A model generated the notes under the pieces. It saw nothing but the letters and a program-made list of their open reading frames with translations, did not search any database and was not told the origin of the DNA. This document shows positions 13,707 through 18,872 of a stretch of 18,872 bases of DNA, in pieces; positions within the stretch are counted from its first letter, which is position 1; every line of letters starts with the position of its first letter. Origin of the DNA: an uncultured Solobacterium sp. (GTDB lineage: Bacteria; Bacillota_I; Bacilli_A; Erysipelotrichales; Erysipelotrichaceae); NCBI GenBank assembly GCA_938041275.1, contig CALISH010000010.1:1-18872 (forward strand). Reading direction: 5' to 3'. A program made the position numbers and the translations under genes.

Positions 13707-16343
13707 ATGGCTAATGAACTATTGACGAACTCTAATATTTATGATCTTAATTCATATATTGATGCTGTCAAGAAAAAACATATCCAAGAAGATGATCTTA
13801 CCCTATCTATGGGTATATTTGGTTATCTAAGTGACGTATTCTCTACATCTCTACAAAATAATATCATCATGGCTTCAGAATTTGGTAATGAAGCTATTCC
13901 AACTAGAGCTAAATTCGAAAAGAATATTATTGCTCATGCTCTAGGTTTAGGTATTAAGAATATTAATGCTAGACCTGCATATATGGATATAGTATTCACT
14001 ATCTCTGAAGACGTACTATTAGCTAATATGCGTAATGATGTATTTACATTTGATAGAGAAGTGGCTATTAATATTGGTGGGTTTGAATTCCATACTGAGT
14101 ATGATATCTTGATTCGTCGTGTGGTATTACCAGATGGTGATTATGTATATACTGCACAGTATGACTTATCCGCTTATAATCCAATTATTGATTCATTTGA
14201 AATCATTGATCCATACTTACCACCAGTTGGTCGGATTCTTGATGAGAATGAACAAAAGATTACAGTAAGATGTCGTATACGTCAATATACGTATACGAAA
14301 AACACTGCTACTATTCTTAATAGAAACCCTATTGAGAATAAAACTTATCAGTTTACATTCGATGACCAGTTGGCTGGTTTCGATGTAACTATTAAGAACT
14401 ATGGTAGTCAACCAGTTAAGCTCTTACCAATCTATGAAGGGTTACATACTGGTAGTGAAGTCAACTACTGTAGCTATACATATATAGATGAGAAGACTAT
14501 TAGATTAGTATTTAGTGATACTTCTAATATCCCTGGTATGAACTCTGAGATTTCTGTAAATCTATATACTACCAAGGGTTCCGAAGGTAACTTCAAGTAT
14601 ATAGACCCTATCCAACTATATCCTATCAGTGATAGATTTAACTATGACCGTTTGTTCATGGTTATTACCCCAATAGGTGATCCATTAGGCTTACCTGCAT
14701 CTGAAGATGGTTTGGATAAAAAGACTATCGATGAGTTGAAGTTAATGATTCCTAAAGAAGCATTAGCTCGTGGTAGTGTAACTAACTCTAAAGACGTTAA
14801 TAACTTCTTTAACTCTTTAAGCTATGGTTTACCTAAGAATAAACTATACTTCTTCAAGAAGATGGAATCTCCATTATATCGTCTATACTATGCTTATCTA
14901 TTAGCTAGTACTGATACACAAATGATTCCGACTAATACAGTTCCTGTAGAATTGATTAGACGTGACTTTGATAATGTATCTAGTGAAAACTATATCTTCA
15001 ATACTGGTAACACTATTCAGTATGATGCTGGTGGTAATGGTAAAGTCATTTATGATAGATCAAAAGAAGATTTAGAATCTATAAATAAGATTAAGTTCTT
15101 ATACTTTAATCCATTTATGATTGTAATCAATAAGAGTCCTCTATATGCTTCATATTATATTAACTATATGGACACTAAGAAAGCTCTTGAGTTTGAGTAT
15201 ATCAATAAAGCTTCCAAGTACCAATTCATTTGTAATAATCTTAACTGGAAGAGAGAATACTTTACTGATAAGAATACCTACAAGTGTACAGTTAAGCTGG
15301 TTCAAAATATTGATAGAAATATCGGTGTAGTTCATAAAGATAATGAACTAGATCCTGATGAAATTACTAGTGTAGATCTTAAAGTCTTAGGTGTATTCTA
15401 TAAAGACGGTAAACCTGTACGTTGGACTCAAGGCAAATTCAAGAAGTACAATGAAACTGAGTTCTCTTTCTTATATGAGTTCGATATGGAGACAGATAAC
15501 TCTATTGATACACTAAACCAACTTAAGATCTTAAATCTTAAAGAAGCTGGTTCTGATAATGACTTATATGGCTATATGCCAAATAATACTCAGTTTAAAG
15601 TATTCACTTTCATTAAGAATAAAGATGGTGAAGATGCTGGTACATATAAGTCCGAACAAATCTTTACTAGTGGTAACTTAGATGGATATAGTCTTACTAA
15701 TATCTACAACACTCGTTATGGTGTAGACTTTATGTATAACTACTCTGATATTATCGAATCTAAAGTTAAAGTCACTAAGTTGGATAATGGTACACTAAGC
15801 TATATTATAGACAAAGTTCCTATGGTTGGTTGGTCTTTCATTAATACTGAGATGAAATTACAAAAGTTCATTTTAGATTTAGAGAAGAAACGTATACATA
15901 TCAATCAGTGTTTGAATGTACTAGAAGACTCATTCGGTATCGACTTTAAATTGTTTAATACATATGGTCCATCTAAACTATTCTATGTAGAAGATGGTAA
16001 ACCATTGAATAGAACTAACTTAAGTTTACGATTCCGGATTAAGTTTATCAATGCTAGTACTAAAGAGATGATTACGTTGATTAAGAATGATATTCGATTA
16101 TATATCGAAGATACCACTCAAATCAATGATCTTCATATACCTAATCTTATCACATACATTACTGATAAGTATAAAGATGTATTAGTATACTTTGAGTTCT
16201 TAGAATTCAACGGTTATGGTCCTGGTATTCAGCATATCTATCGTAGAGATGAAATGATAGTTGGACGTATTCCTGAGTTCTTGAATGTCAATACTGCTAA
16301 TACCGAAGAAAATCAATTAGATATTGAATTTGTTATTGTTTAA
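13707..16343 (+). CDS. baseplate wedge protein, T4 gp6 / baseplate J-like
   Basis: At 878 residues this is the largest gene in the window. It starts at ATG behind a strong G-rich site (AGGAAGGGGGAG). The N-terminal region (about 35-97) has the usual gp6/J layout: a helical segment ending in an N-I-I-A-H-A-L-G-L-G-I-K-N stretch, then N-A-R-P-A-Y and a beta strand, comparable to the A-x-x-L-G-Y region followed by A-A-x-A in T4 gp6. Residues 348-364 read I-P-K-E-A-L-A-R-G-S-V-T-N-S-K-D-V, matching the conserved P-x-x-x-R-x-x-A-V-T-x-x-D-Y signature of that family. T4 gp6 has 660 residues, so about 200 extra lie here, mainly beta-rich and C-terminal. It would build the wedges of a contractile-tail baseplate. 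Neighbours on both sides are probably tail genes. Confidence 0.7.
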   Translation: MANELLTNSNIYDLNSYIDAVKKKHIQEDDLTLSMGIFGYLSDVFSTSLQNNIIMASEFGNEAIPTRAKFEKNIIAHALGLGIKNINARPAYMDIVFTISEDVLLANMRNDVFTFDREVAINIGGFEFHTEYDILIRRVVLPDGDYVYTAQYDLSAYNPIIDSFEIIDPYLPPVGRILDENEQKITVRCRIRQYTYTKNTATILNRNPIENKTYQFTFDDQLAGFDVTIKNYGSQPVKLLPIYEGLHTGSEVNYCSYTYIDEKTIRLVFSDTSNIPGMNSEISVNLYTTKGSEGNFKYIDPIQLYPISDRFNYDRLFMVITPIGDPLGLPASEDGLDKKTIDELKLMIPKEALARGSVTNSKDVNNFFNSLSYGLPKNKLYFFKKMESPLYRLYYAYLLASTDTQMIPTNTVPVELIRRDFDNVSSENYIFNTGNTIQYDAGGNGKVIYDRSKEDLESINKIKFLYFNPFMIVINKSPLYASYYINYMDTKKALEFEYINKASKYQFICNNLNWKREYFTDKNTYKCTVKLVQNIDRNIGVVHKDNELDPDEITSVDLKVLGVFYKDGKPVRWTQGKFKKYNETEFSFLYEFDMETDNSIDTLNQLKILNLKEAGSDNDLYGYMPNNTQFKVFTFIKNKDGEDAGTYKSEQIFTSGNLDGYSLTNIYNTRYGVDFMYNYSDIIESKVKVTKLDNGTLSYIIDKVPMVGWSFINTEMKLQKFILDLEKKRIHINQCLNVLEDSFGIDFKLFNTYGPSKLFYVEDGKPLNRTNLSLRFRIKFINASTKEMITLIKNDIRLYIEDTTQINDLHIPNLITYITDKYKDVLVYFEFLEFNGYGPGIQHIYRRDEMIVGRIPEFLNVNTANTEENQLDIEFVIV

Positions 16344-16356
16344 TAAAAGAATTAAA

Positions 16357-17262
16357 ATGGACGAATTATTATTAATCGACGACATTGGTGCCTTGATTGA
16401 AAAAGCTGAAGATAATATGGATATACTAGATTCTATTATTGAATCTTGTAACGCACAAATCCAAGAGTTATTCGACAAAGAACAAGAGCTTATCGCTGAA
16501 GGCACTTCTGAAGTAGCAGTAGAATGCTGGTGGGTAAACGAAGCATCTAAGAATGACTACTTTGAAAATGGTGTAGTTAAGACGTTAATTAAGAATGCTG
16601 AAAAGTGGTATGAAAGTACTGCTGTAGGCGATCTTCAACGTGTAGTTGAGGATGAGAACAATGTACGTATTATTAGAGCCAATGCTGAAAAGAAATACTC
16701 TAAACGTTTTACTGTACATACGTTATATGGTAAACCATTATTTGACCATATTAATATCTTCACTACTTTTATTGCATCTCCACTTAAAAACATCTATGGC
16801 CAGCTCCAACACTTCTTTGACTCTTTAAGTCCTACGACAACTAGACGTCAATTACAAAGTGGTGATCTTTTCGATAGAGCTATTAAGAATAATTCTTTTG
16901 GTAAACAAGAAATCGGCCAAGCTTTTATATCTACGCATATTGATGAAATGATTAAATTCTTAGATTTTGACTGGTTAAAGATTCAACGTTTACAAATGAC
17001 TGGTTGGGCTGAATTGATTAAACAAATTGAACAAATCATCGAAGCTAAGTTTACTGGTGCATGGTTAGCATCCGTAGCTATCTTCAGACTTCAACTTTCT
17101 CGTTTTATCGCTTCTGTCCATGTAGAACAGCTTAAAGCTATTCGTGAGAATATGAAAGTTGTACATGATATTTGTGTATTCTTACTTAAACTTAAAGATA
17201 GTAAAAATGAATCTTATGAATTAACAGAGGATGCAGGATTACTTGATTTAGATATAATCTAA
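16357..17262 (+). CDS. unknown protein downstream of the baseplate gene (301 aa)
   Basis: A TTG at 16324 would overlap the previous gene; I prefer ATG at 16357, 13 bases after that stop, although only a weak purine-rich site (AAAAGA) precedes it, so translation is probably coupled. The protein is acidic at the N-terminus, with a coiled-coil-like stretch at residues 8-48, and the centre contains many aromatic residues. The region around 215-265 is amphipathic and partly hydrophobic (W-L-A-S-V-A-I-F) but too charged to be a clear membrane helix. The last residues read TEDAGLLDLDII. I recognise no family. Its position suggests a tail or assembly role, not proven. Confidence 0.75.
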   Translation: MDELLLIDDIGALIEKAEDNMDILDSIIESCNAQIQELFDKEQELIAEGTSEVAVECWWVNEASKNDYFENGVVKTLIKNAEKWYESTAVGDLQRVVEDENNVRIIRANAEKKYSKRFTVHTLYGKPLFDHINIFTTFIASPLKNIYGQLQHFFDSLSPTTTRRQLQSGDLFDRAIKNNSFGKQEIGQAFISTHIDEMIKFLDFDWLKIQRLQMTGWAELIKQIEQIIEAKFTGAWLASVAIFRLQLSRFIASVHVEQLKAIRENMKVVHDICVFLLKLKDSKNESYELTEDAGLLDLDII

Positions 17263-17303
17263 TAACAAATATGTATAGAGCATCTTCCTTTTATAGGGAA
17301 AAA

Positions 17304-17317
17304 TATTAACGTTAATA
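17304..17317. promoter_or_regulatory. 14-base palindrome in the 17263-17345 gap
   Basis: TATTAACGTTAATA is a perfect inverted repeat flanked by A-rich sequence on the left and a T-run on the right. It lies 28 bases before the 17346 ATG. It could be an operator, or a weak terminator of the tail operon combined with the leader of the next gene. Confidence 0.4.
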
Positions 17318-17345
17318 CTTTTTAATTAAATGGAGGCTAATTAAT

Positions 17346-18251
17346 ATGGCATTCTTCACTGAATCCGTTTTAGATGACGGTATTGTATTAGAAAATAAAG
17401 AAATGTATGCTAACGAATATGGCATGGACACTATCATGATGGAATGTGCTGAATTCGACAAAGAAACTTTCACTGATTTAGTAATGGCTGATTTCCGTGA
17501 AATGGCTATGCTTCGTGAAGGCGCTGACACAGAAGCTATTCAAGAAGGCGTTATTGAAACGCTTAAAAAAGTTGGTAAAAAAGTTATTGAATTCGTTAAA
17601 AAATGGTACGCTAAAATTAAAGCTTTCGTATCCAACATGGTAGCTAAAATTTTAGGCCGCTTTGCTTCTGATAACAAAAAAGTCTTAGAAAAATACAAAG
17701 ACAAAGTTAAAGAAAACAAAAACGCTGCTGAAACAGAAATCAAATGGGTAAAAGATAGTAAATCTTGCTTCGAAGCAGTTGAATGCACTATTACTTTAGC
17801 TGATATCCAAAAAATGGTAGCACAATCTTCTGATGGTAAAGTCGATAACACTGACGCTAAAGAAGTTAAGAAAGCAGTTGCTGCGGCTGTAAAAATTAAA
17901 AAAGCTAACGATGGCGAATTCAACACTTCTACTGTAATCAAAGGTCTTATCGGTGAAGAAATCGATTCCACATTTGGTAAAGAAGAATCTCATATCGTTC
18001 GTGTATTAACAAATGGCGATGCTGCAATGAAAGCTATCAATGCTACAGCTAAAATCGCTGACGCTGCTTTGAAATTAACTGAGTCCTTGTTCAAAAACCC
18101 TAACGAAAAAGAAAGCAAAAAATATACTACTTACCGTGAAGGTGTTGTTGAATTGACTAAAATTACAAATACTACAATCAAAGGTCAAATCGCTGCGGCT
18201 CAATTGGTATTGCGTCTTGCGCGTACTGCTTACATCAAAGCTGCTAAATAA
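17346..18251 (+). CDS. putative internal head protein with cleavable acidic N-terminus (301 aa)
   Basis: ATG after GGAGG (17332-17336), 9-nt spacing. The first 67 residues are acidic and begin MAFFTE6-S-V, the same tag seen in the minus-strand virion genes. Two sites, LRE58-G and IQE67-G, match the cleavage preference of the T4 gp21 prohead protease. The part after residue 67 changes character sharply: it starts GVIETLKKVGKKVIEFVKKW, a basic amphipathic helix, and continues as a Lys and Ala-rich helical protein. This is the layout of phage internal head proteins: an acidic propeptide, then a basic DNA-compatible mature chain. Codon choice differs from the neighbours, with more C-ending GAC, AAC and TTC and nearly all Lys as AAA, which suggests high expression. 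Its own promoter probably lies in the preceding gap, and a very strong terminator follows. Confidence 0.7.
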   Translation: MAFFTESVLDDGIVLENKEMYANEYGMDTIMMECAEFDKETFTDLVMADFREMAMLREGADTEAIQEGVIETLKKVGKKVIEFVKKWYAKIKAFVSNMVAKILGRFASDNKKVLEKYKDKVKENKNAAETEIKWVKDSKSCFEAVECTITLADIQKMVAQSSDGKVDNTDAKEVKKAVAAAVKIKKANDGEFNTSTVIKGLIGEEIDSTFGKEESHIVRVLTNGDAAMKAINATAKIADAALKLTESLFKNPNEKESKKYTTYREGVVELTKITNTTIKGQIAAAQLVLRLARTAYIKAAK

Positions 18252-18255
18252 TTTT

Positions 18256-18271
18256 AGTTTACTCGTAAACT
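18256..18271. other. small hairpin just after the internal-head-protein gene
   Basis: AGTTTAC (18256-18262) and GTAAACT (18265-18271) form a 7-bp stem with a 2-base gap. It lies between the stop codon and the terminator and may stabilise the message 3' end. Confidence 0.4.
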
Positions 18272-18288
18272 GACTATTATGTAAAATA

Positions 18289-18335
18289 ATTTATAAGGTA
18301 TGGGGTACATCCTCATACCTTATAAATATTTTTTT
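18289..18335 (+). terminator. strong intrinsic terminator
   Basis: A 17-bp stem (18289-18305 with 18311-18327, one G-U pair), a 5-nt loop TACAT, then seven T residues at 18329-18335. This is the longest stem of any terminator in the window and ends the 17346-18251 transcript. Confidence 0.95.
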
Positions 18336-18347
18336 ATGAGGTAACTT

Positions 18348-18872
18348 ATGGAAAATAAACAATTCTCCTTTAGTTATATTATGGATGCTACAGATAATAA
18401 GTTGGTTACTGGTAAATGTGATATTTCCCGTAAACAATTTATGTACTCCTTAGTAGAAGATATCCGTAACCACGAAGCTAAAGGTCTACAAGAATTCTAC
18501 CGTGGTGTATTAGCTGCTGATGGCGATGTAGTTAAATACAAAGCCGTAAGTGAAAACTTATATAAAGTATATCGTAAGAACTTAAAGTCTATTGTAGAAG
18601 CATATGGTAAATCTTACAATGATGCCGTATCTACATTGGCTTATGTAAGTTCTAAAGATAAACGTTTCTTAAAAGAATTTGCTAACCAAGCTGACTGTAA
18701 AGGACTTAAAATCAAGAAGTTATTCTTCGAAGAAGCTAAGTATACTCCAGCAGTTAAAGATGCTTTCAAATCTATTAGCAAGATCTATGAAAACTTCTAC
18801 CATAATCCTAAAGAAGATCTTGATGGTGTAATTAAAACTATCAGTGAAAACTTCAACATATTAGAGTCTGGT
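18348..18872 (+). CDS. unknown gene cut by the window end (first 175 codons)
   Basis: ATG at 18348 follows GAGGT (18338-18342) with 5-nt spacing. The frame stays open to the last base. The visible part is Lys and Tyr-rich, helical-looking and soluble, starting MENKQFSFSY. Its codon choice (CGT for Arg, many C-ending aromatic codons) is closer to that of the preceding head-protein candidate than to the baseplate genes. Because the binding site lies just behind the terminator's T-run, some readthrough or a promoter inside the hairpin region must drive it. I recognise no family. A virion role is possible from position alone. Confidence 0.75.
   Translation, partial: MENKQFSFSYIMDATDNKLVTGKCDISRKQFMYSLVEDIRNHEAKGLQEFYRGVLAADGDVVKYKAVSENLYKVYRKNLKSIVEAYGKSYNDAVSTLAYVSSKDKRFLKEFANQADCKGLKIKKLFFEEAKYTPAVKDAFKSISKIYENFYHNPKEDLDGVIKTISENFNILESG

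Noticed and set aside
13490..13714. 74-codon plus-strand frame overlapping the end of the 12532 gene
   Set aside because: It lies out of frame inside a convincing gene and its start lacks a binding site.
8540..17317. TTAACGT word shared by the region above small gene 2 (8545-8553) and the 17304 palindrome as a common operator
   Set aside because: Only two short AT-rich matches in different contexts; easily due to chance.
17540..17971. 143-codon minus-strand frame inside the head-protein gene
   Set aside because: It is the complement of a well-supported plus-strand gene with a strong ribosome binding site and terminator; it has no signals of its own.

Overview
The window looks like part of a large, AT-rich double-stranded DNA phage with a contractile tail (myovirus type) that infects a Gram-positive-like host, most plausibly a member of the Bacillota. 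Four things support this: a baseplate-wedge-like gene at 13707-16343, a DnaG-type phage primase at 4775-5824, dense co-directional genes with very short gaps or overlaps, and strong Shine-Dalgarno sites (one, at 8060-8072, matches the 16S rRNA 3' end over its whole length). I see no tRNA, rRNA, CRISPR, transposon or integrase. The species cannot be told from the sequence. All 20 stop codons in view are TAA or TAG, none TGA.

Layout. 2-5824, plus strand: the end of a gene with a basic tail, a 547-aa unknown gene, a run of four related unknown genes (2186-4755), and a stand-alone primase closed by a clear intrinsic terminator. 5906-7807, plus strand: a possible virion protein followed by two small, very acidic proteins. 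7811-8530, minus strand: a tandemly duplicated cassette. Each copy has a promoter, a hairpin leader, a 58-codon gene and a terminator. 8604-12364, minus strand: three probable virion genes plus a small upstream gene, ending in a strong terminator at 8563-8589. 12365-12531: a divergent promoter region. 12532-17262, plus strand: a tail/baseplate operon. 17346-18251: a probable internal head protein with unusual codon choice and a strong terminator. 18348-18872: the start of a further gene cut by the window end.

How it fits together. Four proteins from two opposite-strand transcription units (10597-11811, 9587-10585, 8604-9572 and 17346-18251) share a short N-terminal signature: two aromatic or aliphatic residues, any residue, Glu, then Ser or Ala. 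This closely resembles the capsid-targeting tag of the T4 internal proteins, which the gp21 prohead protease cleaves after Glu. I propose that these genes encode proteins packaged inside the head and processed there, and that one of them carries two membrane-spanning segments. The other notable finding is the duplicated 58-aa gene cassette with its conserved structured leader. Several start codons were moved to internal ATGs with good ribosome binding sites (2186, 3257, 11811, 12364, 16357).
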